Of a DNA stretch of 64,000 bases, positions 32,263 to 45,300 are shown piece after piece. The number at the start of each line of letters is the position of its first letter. Positions within the stretch are counted from its first letter, which is position 1. The position numbers and the translations under genes were made by a program. The notes beneath the pieces are model-generated. The model was not told the DNA's origin. It worked only from the letters and a program-made list of their open reading frames with translations, and did not search any database. The stretch spans positions 882,699 through 946,698 of the forward strand of contig NC_064041.1 in NCBI RefSeq assembly GCF_932526225.1, in the 5' to 3' direction. Origin of the DNA: Nematostella vectensis (Eukaryota; Cnidaria; Anthozoa; Actiniaria; Edwardsiidae).

Positions 32263-35200
32263 TAGTAAAAATAAAACCTTGTTTTGTGAGTAATCACATG
32301 TAACGTCTGTAACAATACTCAGACCCCAAAATTAAAATAATTTTCTGTGTAACTATTTTTTGTTTTACTATTCAAAACAGTTTCATGTATGGATGAAAAT
32401 CATGAACAGAATCATGGTTTACGATTGTAATGTTGAGTGTTATTTGATATGTATTAGTATTATGGCCTTTTTCCCAAGTCAATAAACCTTGGTTGTCTAG
32501 TTGTTTGGTCCCCCCCCCCCCCTGAATGTGCATCAGGGGAAAAAATGTTGAATTCATAAACACTAGACATAAGAGAGTACAAATGTGAAAAAACGTATTA
32601 CATTACTTTTTTATAGATATCTATTTCCAACACTTATAAAGAAGAACAGCAAAGATGAAAGTGCAAATATGATTAGAAGAGAAACATTTCAAGTGAAAAT
32701 CATGTAACCTACACACAATGGCTAAATATGCAGCAATGAAATTGCGAAACTGGCCTTTCCATTTGACAAATAACATGGATCTGAGAGGTGGAATCACAAA
32801 ATCCAAGGTGGCGTCCAACACACAGTTGGCATTGAGATGACATAGGATGGTAACCTTGATACTGCATGTAAGAAAAAGGCCCGTGTACTGTAAGAATTCA
32901 CTAAAAAAAATTACACTCAGTTCCTTTACATAATGGTGCCAGGACTTATCTAAACTAGGACTTATCAAAACTGCTTATATTCATTGCTTTAAACGAAAAC
33001 TGTTTGTCAATGACACATCATTAGCACAGGTACAGCAACTTGGTTTAGGTTTGACTTGACTTTTGTTCATTTCTTTACCACTCAGAAAAAAAAGTTTACA
33101 ATAGTCAACCTTTACAGATCTTAGCAAACAGAAACAAAGCTGGGACTCGGAAGAAGACTTCAACTTTATACTTCAGTTGCATTCAGTACCAGATGAAGCA
33201 AAAATCACAATCTCCGATAACAAGGACAAGCAAGTGCCACTGCAGCAAACAACTAAAGCAACAGTTGAGCTTAACCAAAACCAAGTTGGTATCCACAATT
33301 GCCATGACTAGCATGATACTCCAAGGACAAAAGAATGAAAAGCAAGTGGATGTGGCCCCAAAAGAACACTGATTTGAGTAGACATGATCAAGGTGAGACC
33401 AAGCAAAAGGGCGTTTTTCTATGACACTTTATGTTATTGGGATACATTTTCTCACAGAAGTTGTGTGAATTATTATTGTTATTATCATTGTCATTACTAT
33501 TATAATATAGCGTTTCACCATAAATAATAAATTGCAATTATATTGCAATTATTCTAAATTTATGAAAGCGCAGGGTAATTGGAAGAGTGAGGCTTGTTAT
33601 TCTTGACATAACATTTTTAATCCTTTAATCCTGTAGCAGTGCGTAACACTTAAACCACTATTTAACAAGAATAGGAAATTGTTCACAAACAAGTCAGCAA
33701 GGAAATAATTTTGAGCATTGGAAAAAATGATTTGTGAGGCTGGAAACAGGCAGTGGTCACAATCTATGGAGTACAATAGAACACTGGCCATTTGGACAAA
33801 ATTTAAGAATTCATTATCAAAACTACGTTTCTGGAGTAATTTATAGACCAGACTGTACCTGTGAAGAAGATGATGTTTTGGAGATGATCCCTATGCAGGT
33901 TGATGCAATGCTCTTGGTGTGTGAGTGTTATGGACAGGCAGCGGAGAAAGGTTGACAGGTGGTGGGCCATGATGCAGTCTCTCAATCTGCAAAGAGTGTA
34001 AAATAGAAGCACCCCCATGTGAAACCTGTAAGTTCTGTAAGTGTGCTGGGCATGGTGGGTTTACATTTGTTAACAGCCTAAAAGAACAAGCCAAAAACTC
34101 CAAGCTAAATCATTAAACAGTAGCATCAACAACTCCAACAAATACTTCCGTACACATCTTCAGTTGTTCGATAATAAAAACAGAAATTGATAAAAAAAAC
34201 ATACGAAATTACCTGTGTGATCCAAACCATACCATGTCTGTTGAATAAGAAAACAAGGGGCAAAATTTTCAAACTACACTGGCTTGTGGAAAAGTTACGG
34301 TGTTACTTTACTAAGGAAGTTCGAGCTTTCATTCCCAAACAAATTCGGAGTTTTCATTTTAGAAGCACTCCCACCTTGGACTGTTCATCGATATCAGCGT
34401 CTCCCAACGGCTTATTCAAATGACTGGGTTTTGTCAAGATCGTGTTTCTCGAACTTGGTCGCTGGGCTTTGTCATTTAAAGTACGCTTTAAAAAGATGCA
34501 GGACTCAATTCACTCTATCTCCTCAATTCACTCTATCTCCTTCTTTGCTAGCCGATAAACGCGAAGAAGCTGATTATTTGAAGGAACGAAAGAACTCTTC
34601 ACACTTTGATGCGAAGTGCGAGACGGCGCGAAAACCTCATGAGCCCACGGACTTATGGGTAGTTCAAGACCCCCTCGGGCACAGGAAGTTTGCCTGGGGA
34701 CTTAACCGCTGTCTAGGTAATCGCAGGCGCTATTTAACCCGAATGGCGGACGGACAAGCAATCAAGGTATTTTTCACGTCTACATATCACATTCAAGCAT
34801 ATCTTCCCTCGGATATACTACGATGGCCTTTATAAATAATGCCTGATTAGTAAGAGCTTAAAAAAATCTGTAATTAGTATTTTAGCTCTATGATATTACA
34901 GTCATTGTAGTTATCACAGCGAAAACAAGTCCCTAAAATATGAGTTCTTTAGGAAAGGGTCATCATTAAACGGGGGTGGGGGGGGGGGGGGGGTGGGGAG
35001 GACTGCTCTGTTTGGAGAGAGAGTTACTATTTTTTTACCATCAATTTGGGGGAGGGCCTCAATTTTTGATACAGGGTTTAGGGAGGGCTTAATTTTTTTT
35101 TTTTTTTTTTTTTTGAAAAAGTATTCTGATCAATTTCTAAGCCTCCTAAAAGTCTGAAATTTCAATTTTTTTTCTCGGGAGAACCCCAGAACTCCTACAA

Positions 35201-36300
35201 AATAGATAAAGTAAGGTTATGCGCCTTATGCTTGCACTTTCATGACTTTTGTTTGGCTGGCATTGAAAATCATTATCCCCTAAAGTGTGGCATCTACTAT
35301 TTTCAATTTTTTGCAGTTTTGGTTTTATTAATTCTATCAACGAATATATGAATTTCGATTCAGGTCGAAGTCCCCCCCCCTACTAATTTTTTATATTGGT
35401 GGTACATATTTAAATAAGATTCCAGTTGCATAGGAGCTAATGATGCTGTTTTATATTTAGGTTTTAACATTTCATGAAAATGGCAAAATATTCACAGGGG
35501 AGCATGTCCCTTAGACCCGCCTACTTTACAATATTATTTTCAACCTTGAAAAATGGGCTTAAAATAAACTTTTTTCCTGGCTTGTTGGTGTTTGAAAACA
35601 AAATGTAGTTCTCAATTTGGAATTTTTTATCCAACAATGTGTAGTATCTTCCGATTCCAGGGTTTTCTCTTTTGAAGCCAAGGGTCAATCCAGCTTTTAT
35701 ATTATTGTTGGGATTTATTAAAATAAAAGTAAATTGATGTTTTAATCAGTGTTCACAAGATAGTAGTATAGTCATGCATGATATTCCATTAATTTGTTTT
35801 TTTCCTGTTATATAGAAAATTCAGGGTAAAAGAGATTTCAAATTAATAAAATATGAAAAATTTGTGTGTCAATGTATCTCAAAAACTCCTCATTTTCCTC
35901 ATAGCAAGAAATTGAGTATAATATAATTTTGTTTTGTACATCTGCATTATTTTCATGATGTGAATTCTAGATTCCAGTTTCTTCTCCAGCAATGATTGAC
36001 CTCTTACTCTTTTCTTCCATCTTTTTTATGCACTTCTGATCTTATCATCTGTCTTGTTCTCTCAAAGGAAGCCGTGTAGCCTATCTTTTAATGGGGTTTG
36101 GGGTGGGACTGGAGTGTGAGTCTCTGTTTTACAATGACTCACTCAAGACATTCTATGAATCATATGAATCATGTAGCATGATTTACAACACTGAATAATT
36201 TAGGACAAACTAATAAGGACAAACTGCTTCTTTATATTTTTGAAACTCGTAATAATGTTGTTAGTTATTCTATTTTCTTGTAATTCTCTGTCATTTCTAG
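32263..36300. other. no gene established; homopolymers and one candidate first exon
   Basis: Mostly AT-rich. Homopolymer tracts: C at about 32510, G at about 34975, T at about 35090. A possible short first coding exon lies at 34743-34766: ATGGCGGACGGACAAGC with a donor-like AAG|GTATTT at its end, after a moderately GC-rich, CpG-bearing stretch 34540-34760. No downstream exon could be matched, so this stays a hint. A 183-codon plus frame covering it (34284-34835) has no recognisable domain. Confidence 0.35.
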
Positions 36301-36363
36301 TCTCCCGCGCAGCCGTTCTTTGTGTCAGTCACACAACGTTTCCAAGAACGGCTGCAGGGGAGA
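36301..36363. repeat. 63-bp foldback element
   Basis: Arms 36301-36320 and 36344-36363 pair at 18 of 20 positions (core CAGCCGTTCTT / AAGAACGGCTG), with a 23-bp loop containing CACACAACGTT. It looks like a short dispersed hairpin or MITE in an otherwise plain region. Confidence 0.7.
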
Positions 36364-36870
36364 CACATCATTCCACTTGCTACCTTAATCAAAGTGAGTA
36401 AGTGAAGTAATATGCATTATGGTTCATGTACTAGATCAACAGTCTTAACTCACAGTATTCTATTCTAGTTATTAAATCAATTATGATACTTATATCACTG
36501 CTTATATAGTTATGATGGAATGTGAGACAGCATGAGTTAGTTGTGACCATTTATTCACTATCAAAAATCACATATTAAAAGCAGCTCAAACAGCTTTTTC
36601 CACATGAACTTGTAAACTAAATAAATGCATATGGTTTTCAGTTGATTTTGGTTCGTTTTGCAATAAATACTGGCTTGTAGGTATTGAAGTATACTCGATA
36701 CACACATAATGACAACTACACAATAGCAAAGGAGCACTGGGCACCCACCGACACAGAACCACACACACGGCGCACATAACAACACCCATACGCTGTGTAC
36801 ATATGACGTACACCCTGCACACATTAAACTGACACACCACGCGCATAAAGACATGTATACACTGCACGCA
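36364..36870. other. no gene seen; transition into the CA-rich repeat block
   Basis: AT-rich to about 36700, then increasing CACA/CGCAC content leading into the 73-bp array. Confidence 0.45.
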
Positions 36871-37235
36871 CACCTACGCACATAACACGCATACACTCCA
36901 CGCCGGCACGCACGAACTGCATACATCGACTTATCGCGCAACACACCTACGCACATAACACGCATACACTCCACGCCGGCACGCACGAACTGCATACATC
37001 GGCTTATCGCGCAACACACCTACGCACATAACACGCATACACTCCACGCCGGCACGCACGAACTGCATACATCGGCTTATCGCGCAACACACCTGCGCAC
37101 ATAACACGCATACACACCACGCCGGCACGCACGAACTGCATACATCGGCTTATCGCGCAACACACCTGCGCACATAACACGCATACACTCCATGACGGCA
37201 CGCACGAACTGCATACATCGACTTATCGCGCAAAA
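36871..37235. repeat. 73-bp minisatellite, five copies
   Basis: Units begin at 36871, 36944, 37017, 37090 and 37163 (CACCTACGCACATAACACGC and variants), differing by only a few bases. They contain CpG-rich pieces such as CTTATCGCGCAACA. Confidence 0.92.
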
Positions 37236-37239
37236 AACA

Positions 37240-39200
37240 ACCAGCACTGCACACAACGATGCGCGCACACTGCGTACCCAATAATATGCACACAGTGTGC
37301 ACATAAGAATACACACACACACTGTTCCAAGGGACGCTCGCAATATGCAAATCACGATACGCACACACTGCGCACAGCACGATACGCACGAACTGTGCAC
37401 ATAGCAACACGCAACGTTATTGGCACATTACTACAGGCAAACACGATGTATATAACAACACCCACACACTGTGCACATAACGACACAGGCTCACTTCGCA
37501 CATGAAACGCTCGCACATCATGATACGCACACGCTGAGCACATAACGACACGCACACACTGCACATAACGTCATGCACACTGCACATAACGTCATGCACA
37601 CACTGCACATAACGTCATGCACACATAGCGACACGCACACACTGCATATACACAGCGACTCCAACGGACTGCACACAGAGACCCGCTCACACTGTGCACC
37701 GGCTCACTGCTCACATAGAACGATCGCACTGTGCACATCACGACAAGCACGCACTTTGCACATAGCGAAACGCACGCACTGTGTACATAGCGATACGCAC
37801 ACACTGTGCATATAGCGACACGCACGCACCTTGTTCATAATGACACACTGTGTACATAGCGACACGCACGCACTGTGTTCATAGCGACACTCGCACACGA
37901 TACACATAACGACACACACACAATGTGCACATAGCGACACGCACGTACTGTGTTCATAACGACACGCACACATGATACACATAACGACACTCACGCAATG
38001 TGTACATAGTGACACCAATGCCCTACATTCAAGACGGCCAGCACACACTGTTCATAACAACAAGCACTAACTTCACGCATAGCGACACTCAAGCCGGCAC
38101 ATATAACACACTTCACACATATTAAATGCGCTCATCACGCACATAACAATACGCACTGCACAGAACGACAACCACGCACTTTGCACATAACAAAACCCAA
38201 GCACAGCACATATAACACACTGCACACATATCAACACGGGCTCATCGCGCACATAACATTATGCACTGCACAAAACGATACACACAACGCACACATAAGG
38301 ACACGCACACACTGTCTACTTAACGACACCCACGCACATTACCCATTACACACACACTGTGCACATAACGACACGCAAACACGATACACATAACGACACG
38401 CACACATTCTGCACATAGTGACACCACACACTGTGCACATAGCGACACCCACGGACTGTGGACATAGCGACACCCACGGACTGTGGACATAGCGACATGC
38501 GCACACGATACACATAACGATACTCACGCACTGTGTACATAACGACACGCACACATTCTGCACATAACGACACGCACGCACTGCGCACATAACGACACGC
38601 ACACACTGTGCACATAGCGACACCCACGGACTGTGGACATAGCGACACCCACGGACTGTGGACATAGCGACACCCACGCACTGCGCACATAGTGACACCC
38701 ACGGACTGTGCACATAGCGACACGCACGCACTGTGTTTATAACGACACGCACACACGATACACATAACGACACCCACGCATTTTGTACATAGCGAAAACC
38801 CACGAACGGTGCACATAGCGACACCCACGAACGGTGTACATAGCGACACCCACGAACGGTGCACATAGCGACACCCATGGACTAGAGACGACAAGACGAG
38901 CCGCCCACACTGTGCATACCGGACAAGCACTAACTGCACGCATAGCGACGCCCAAGCACTGCGCACATAATGACACGCACACACTGTGCACGTAACAACA
39001 CAGGGCAACTGCGCACATGGAACGAATGGAATGCACAAAACGAGACGCAAACACACAACATAGGCCAACTGAACACATGGAATGCTCGCACTGCCCACAT
39101 CAAGATACGACAAGTACCCACACACATCACACATGACACACGCACAAACTGTGCACATAGCGACACGCAAACACGATACACATAGCGACACTCACGCACT
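37240..39200. repeat. ~25-bp CA-rich minisatellite, degenerate
   Basis: Dozens of 24-36-bp units around GACACGCACGCACTGTGCAC, followed by ATAGC or ATAACG. Sub-blocks are homogenised, e.g. 38437-38725 (CCCACGGACTGTGGACATAG) and 38800-38880. All three minus frames stay open for long stretches because the unit has no stop on that strand; these are not genes. Confidence 0.9.
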
Positions 39201-39203
39201 TAC

Positions 39204-39449
39204 GCCGAATTCCAAACTCCAGGAAAGTATTTAGGCTATTTCTGCAGTTGTCATGTGCACATGGAATTTTACAGGCAAGAAATGCAGTATGGATAGGTCA
39301 TTCTTCGTCTGTGAAAATTCGTAACATTTTTGCTCGCCGATTTCGTCCGCCATCTTTGATCTGTAATCTGCCAGTCTTTATTTTTTTTCCGTCCTCGCTT
39401 CAGGATTCCTGTGGATGTCCACGCAACAGCAGATAACGACTGGGTACGA
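39204..39449 (-). other. unique island between two duplicated minisatellite blocks, with a possible first exon
   Basis: About 245 bp of non-repetitive sequence interrupts the array. On the minus strand it has an ATG in strong context (AAAGATGGCGGACG, ATG at about 39353) opening a 40-codon frame beginning MADEIGEQK, with a CCT|GTAAAA donor-like site inside. This resembles a first coding exon, but no further exon was found. It may instead be the original single-copy sequence into which the arrays expanded. Confidence 0.3.
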
Positions 39450-40180
39450 GTCTGCTGCTCACATAGAACGATCGCACTGTGCACATCATGACAAGCACGC
39501 ACTTTGCACATAGCGAAACGCACGCACTGTGTACATAGCGAAACGCACACACTGTGCATATAACGACACGCACGCACCTTGTTCATAATGACACACTGTG
39601 TACATAGCGACACGCACGCACTGTGTTCATAGCGACACGCGCACACGATACACATAACGACACACACGCACTGTGTACATAGCGACACGCACACACGATA
39701 CACATAACGACACACACTGTGCACATAGCGACACGCACGCACTGTGTTCATAACGACACGCACACATGATACACATAACGACACTCATGAAATGTGTACA
39801 TAGTGACACCAATGCCCTACATTCAAGATGGCCCGTACACTGTTCATAACGACAAGCACTAACTTCACGCATAGCGACACCCAAGCTCAGCACATATAAC
39901 ACACTTCACACTTATTAAATGCGCTCATCACGCACATAACAATACGAACTGCACAGAACGACACCCACGCACTGTGCACATAACGAAACCCAAGCACAGC
40001 ACATATAACACACTGCACACATATCAACACGGGCTCATCGCGCACATAACAGTATGCACTGCACAACACGATACACACAACGCACACATAAGAACACGCA
40101 CACACTGTGCACATAACGACATTCACTGCATACATACACGACACGCACACACTGTCTACTTAACGAGACCTACGCAAACT
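39450..40180. repeat. second copy of a ~640-730-bp block of the CA-rich minisatellite
   Basis: 39451-40178 repeats 37703-38342 in order, including marker phrases such as CCAATGCCCTACATTCAAGA (37997-38040 versus 39808-39830), CATATCAACACGGGCTCATC (38226 versus 40020) and CACTGTCTACTTAACGA. The copies differ by indels and substitutions of whole units. Confidence 0.85.
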
Positions 40181-41106
40181 TTTCTTTATAAAACGCCTAT
40201 CACCTCGACACGCATACTGTGCGCACAACGGCACAGACAAACTGCGTTTGTGTTTCAGTATCGATAAATTCCTGGAACGGCGAAACTTATGGTAACAATA
40301 GAAGTAGTCTTCATGTAGTCGCATACTCGATTTGTTTTGTAAGTATGCGGCTACACTGAGAAGTTTGTGTTTCGCGTACTGTTCTAGCGGGAGTCCTGTG
40401 GTCGCGCATGTTGCTTACGTGCCAGTATCTCACTGGGTTTGTGTTGTTGATAGCTCCGGAATAAGATGACGAGCCAGCGAGCGCCACCGATAGCCAAGAA
40501 TAACACAGCTTTAGTTATTTATATCGGATAAACAAAGACAAATGAATGAATAACAAGGGGTGTAAAGACCCAGAAAAGTCTCTTGAAGATAAAAGTACTA
40601 CCTGTTATTTGTAAATGCAATATTTCCATCAAATCATAAAGCAGCACAAAGCGATTAGCCTTTTCATTTTGCTTCTGATTTTTGTTTTCTACATACCGTG
40701 GAGTTTTCGAACTAAACAGTCCATTCATGCCGTGAAGACTGACATCTGAGCTTTTCTGGTAATTTTTTGGATCAACTTCACCTATGATAAAACCTGTAGC
40801 TTCCAAAGAGTGCAAATAGAAAGAAAATAGCCTGAAAAGTCGTCCAATTACCAAAGAAAGAAAGACTCGCGCCGCGCGCTCCCTGTGTGCCCGATCTCCG
40901 CGACGCCCTGGGTCCCCGAGGATGTCCAATTACTTGTTGTTTGTTGTTGAATCTTTTCACTCATTTACATTTCTGATTTGGCAGCGCGCGAGTGTTTCTT
41001 GTTTTCCCGCCTTTTTGAAATCGATCGATAAACTAATCGATATTCGCGCGGAAGCGAAATTTGACTTGTTTTCTTGTCATTTTTTATTTTAAAAAGCAAT
41101 ATAATA
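40181..41106. other. no established gene; GC-richer patch
   Basis: A CpG-rich stretch (40860-40990 and 41030-41060) contains GGGGACCCAGGGCGTCGCGG on the minus strand, the look of a dispersed cnidarian repeat or promoter-type sequence. A minus frame, 40519-40929, has no recognised domain. Confidence 0.35.
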
Positions 41107-41222
41107 AACAACTTACTAACTTACCTCGAACGTTCGGTCATACCGGGAAATTTCAAACCTCGGCTTTGGCGCCTCAGTTTGATATTTCCCGGCATGACCT
41201 CACTCTCGGTTAGTAAGTTGTT
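41107..41222. repeat. 116-bp palindromic MITE-like element
   Basis: Perfect 14-bp terminal arms (AACAACTTACTAAC at 41107-41120 and its complement at 41209-41222). Imperfect inner arms follow: GGTCATACCGGGAAATTTCA against TGATATTTCCCGGCATGACC. The whole element folds back on a short centre near 41165. No target duplication was called. Confidence 0.75.
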
Positions 41223-42394
41223 ATAATTCAATGTCCTCAAACTCTCTATTGTCGCTGACAAAGACAACTTGCCAGGAGAGTACAGCCTCACCGAAGTAAA
41301 GGAAGTGTTCCCGATAAGCAGGTAAGTCAGGTGCAGGTCAGGTAACAAATGTTAGGAGGCCCGCAAATGGGAACGGAATTACAGCAGCGCGAGAGACTAG
41401 GGACGGCGACGGGCAAAAAGATCGTGCTCTCATGCTTTTTGCTCAATTCTAGACTAGTTTTGATAAAATTAACTCGTTTTGTAATCTCCAAAAAGAATAC
41501 ACAAGCCTAGAACCTTACTTCTAACATAACGAATACGGATAGTTTATTCACGTTAAGGGTTGAAAAAAAAACTAAAATGTATCAGAAAGAGTACGTATTA
41601 CGTCTGGTTCTTTAAATTTCCAATTAATTTTCCGCGTTCCCGCCGTGTCCTTGCATAAGTCCCCTACTGTCTCAAAAAGCAGGCATTGCTTGGGAAGTTG
41701 GACATAAGGTTCAAGTCTTTTCCTCGGAAATCCCAGTTAGTACAGAAACAACAATGGAAACACTAGATAACGGACACCCTTTACATAATGGACATTTATC
41801 GGTCCCGATTTTTAAATTATCAGTCAAACTCTATAGATTAGACCTTAGTGAAGGGTATAGGGTTTCTTCTTAGGCACGCTTCACGTGGTTGGAGTTGCCA
41901 AGTTTATTTACAAGATGGACGAAAATGTTTGAAGTGGTCGAAAGTGCGACCATGAAACAATTGAAATGACCAAACAAGTAGTATAAAATGATTTTTTTAA
42001 ATGTAATAATAATTCCACCATCTTTGCAAAATAATAAATTTATCTCATGTTAAATTCTCCTAGCCTATGAATAGGGATGGTCTGATGTTTGCGTAAGGAG
42101 AATTGCGTATTTAAGATGTTGCAATGCTTTTCCTACTTGCACTAAGAACTCACGTGACTTTTTGAGTAGCAATCTCACGCAAAAGTAAAACACAGAATTG
42201 ATGAGGGCATCACACCAATGAGCGACAAAAAAATATTTCAATGCAAATAAGCCTTTTCTGTTAAAGAATCTTTCTGGCTCATTCGTAAAAGCTCAAAAGT
42301 CACGTGATTTCTAAGTGAAGGTCGCCTAGTGCTAAGGATCCCACCCTACGTGGCATCATTGAGTGTGTGCCCTCGCGATAATTCGAGAGACAGG
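41223..42394. other. WDR46 3' flank; no gene seen
   Basis: Downstream of the WDR46 stop on the minus strand. AT-rich; the 3' UTR presumably lies in its right part, but no clear polyadenylation signal close to the stop was identified. Confidence 0.45.
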
Positions 42395-45300
42395 TCATGA
42401 TTTGGATTTAGCGGTGAATCTGTCAAGTGTAGTTAGTCCAATACGGCTCGCATCCGCTTTATCCTGGCGCTTCTTCTTCCTTTTCTCGTTTATTTTTTTA
42501 CGAATCGTTTCCTACAGAAAACAAAACAAAAATAAAAATGAACAATAGACAATCATTCCTTGAGGACGAATAGGCTCTGAGTCAAGTAGGAACTAGTAGG
42601 TGAAATCTGGTCTAGAAAGCTAGTACGTCAAGTCTGGTCTTGTCTGGTCAAGTTTGTACATCAAGTCTGGTCTTGTCTGGTCAAGCTAGAAAGTCAAGTC
42701 TTGTCTGGTCAAGCTAGAAAGTCAAGTCTTGTCTGGTCAAGCTAGTAGACTCTCAGCGAAATTACCTTTTTCTGCTGTTCCTCGTGCCCTTTTTTCCTGG
42801 AATGTCTTTTTTTAGAAGAACTACGACCTTTCTTCTTGTGCTTCGGCTCAAACTTGTCATCTCCGCCACCCTGATAAGTCGGAATTGGCAAGGTTTTAGA
42901 CATTGTTTTACGCAAAATATTTCATCCTCTCATCCTCTTCCTAGTTACTAACTGCCGGCGTGAAAATAAATGTTATGCCACAACCATAAAAGAAAACTGA
43001 AGATTGCATGAAACCCAGAGTCGCCGATGCGGCGGGAGTCTTAATATATAATTGTGATCATAATATAATATTGATCGCTGTCATCTGTGATGGAGGGACA
43101 CATAAAAACTACTTTACAAAGCTTCCACACCTCATCATCATCATCGTCATCGTCATGTTTCTTCTTGTTCTTGGCGCCAGGTACATTCATCTTTCTGTCC
43201 ACTTTACTGATCTCCATTGGGTCTAGAGTTATCATTTCCGGCTGAATCTGAAACAACAAATTTAAAATCAGGCTGTGGAAGGACAGGCACGAAAAACATG
43301 CGCTGAGGCTTTTGTGGCTAATTCTATTTACGTTGTCATTGCTTTTGTTGCTGAGTGTGAAAGGATTCTAAACACTATTGTTGCTATGACATGAAAACTT
43401 CAAGTTACAAAGTCTAGCGAGGACGGGGATATGTTCGCGGTAAACCAGACATTCCCCGCAATAGCTGACATATCCATGAAGGTTTTAGACTGATCTGCTA
43501 TTTTTGGGTCTATGAAGTGTGAATTTTATCAAATCTAGTATGGATTTCAGCGGTGAGCATGAAGGTATTTTTGGTAACTTTATCCTGTCGCCGTCGTCTT
43601 TGCGTTAAAGAATCCCGACCATTCGCTTCTTTGTCATTGTTGACATTTGATAAATACAACAGTCTATTTGCAAGATAACTTAAAAATAACCATCAACAGG
43701 TGAAGTGGGGTACTTCATTAACGATATTTTACGGAAATAATTCCTGTTATATGATCGAAATAGGCCGATGGAAATGGATGATTTGTATAACAGTTGGCGC
43801 CGCTCACCTTCTCAAGAAGTGCTTTGACCTCGGCCTCCTGGCGGTGCTTCTTGTTCTGGTATGGGTTGGCCTCCAGGGCGTCGTAGTTTGGCTCACCCGC
43901 ACCTAATGAAAAACTCTACTATCACAATAGCATAGGCACGCCTGTCGTTAGAGAAGCCTTTCTGCCAGCGAATGTTGGATTCAGAAACTGTAATGGAAGA
44001 CAAGACTATCTATGCTACCCGACGGTGTAGCCTGCTACCCGACACTCATAATGGGCTATTCAGAAATGTTTATTTGTATTATTAGTGGTACACATTTCTT
44101 ACCAGGTATAAGTGCTACACATTCCTTTCCAGGTATAAGTGCTAAACATTCCTCACCAGGTATAAGTGCTAAACATTCCTTACCAGGTATAAGTAGGCTA
44201 CATTTTCCTTACCAGGTATAAGTGCTACACATTCCTTACCAGGTATAAGTGCTACACATTCCTTACCAGGTATAAGTGCTACACTTTCCTTACCAGGTAT
44301 AAGTAGGCTACATATTTCTTACCAGGTATAAGTGCTACACATTCCTTACCAGGTATAAGTGCTACACATTCCTTACCAGGTATAAGTCTACACATTCCTC
44401 ACCAGGTATTAGTGCTACAAATTCCTTACCAGGTATAAGTAGGCTACATATTCCTTACCAGGTATAAGTGCCACACATTCCTCACCAGATATAAGTAGGC
44501 TACATATTCCTTACCAGGTATAAGTGCTACACATTCCTCACCAGGTATAAGTAGGCTACATATTCCTTACCAGGTATAAGTGCTACACATTCCTTACCAG
44601 GTATAAGTGCTACATATTCCTTACCAGGTATAAGTGCTACACATTCCTTACCAGGTATAAGTAGGCTACATATTCCTTACCAGGTAATAGTGCTACACAT
44701 TCCTTACCAGGTATAAGTGCTACACATTCCTCACCAGGTATTAGTGCTACACATTCATAACCAGGTAGAAGTGCTACACATTCATTACCAGGTATAAGTG
44801 CTACAAAATCCTTACCAGGTATAAGTGCTACACATTCCTTACCAGGTATTAGTGCTACACATTCCTCACCAGGTATAAGTGCTACATATTCCTACCAGGT
44901 ATAAGTCTACACATTCCTCACCAGGTATTAGTGCTACACATTCCTTACCAGGTATAAGTAGGCTACATATTCCTTAACAGGTATAAGTGCTACACATTCC
45001 TTACCAGGTATGTCTACACATTCCTCACGAGGTATAAATGCTACACATTCCTTACCAGGTATAAGTGCTACACATTCCTTAAGTGCTACACATTCCTTAC
45101 CAGGTAGAAGTGCTACACATTCCTTACCAGGTATAAGTGCTACACATTCCTTACCAGGTATAAGAGCTACACATTCCTTACAAGGTATAAGTGCTACACA
45201 TTCCTTACCAGGTATAAGTCTACACATTCCTCACCAGGTATTAGTGCTACAAATTCCTTACCAGGTATAAGTAGGCTACATATTCCTTACCAGGTATAAG

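Noticed and set aside
34284-34835. 183-codon plus frame as a gene
   Set aside because: No recognisable domain, and it contains an internal near-duplicate TCACTCTATCTCC. A possible tiny first exon inside it is noted separately with low confidence.
36561-39784. Long Cys/Val-rich minus-strand frames (up to 281 codons) across the CA-rich block
   Set aside because: The ~25-bp and 73-bp units have no stop on that strand in any frame, so long frames arise automatically. The composition is an artefact of the repeat.
37240-40180. Telomeric or subtelomeric identity of the CA-rich block
   Set aside because: No TTAGGG-type units, and single-copy genes lie on one side within 3 kb. Only a minisatellite can be claimed.
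40519-40929. 136-codon minus frame
   Set aside because: No domain recognised; it begins in CpG-rich repeat-like sequence and ends in AT-rich sequence. Not supported as a gene.
42901-42910. WDR46 exon 14 beginning with its own ATG ([11 protein letters not shown]) as a separate gene
   Set aside because: The reading continues from the CAG acceptor at 42871 in phase with exon 13, and the joined protein matches the WDR46 tail.
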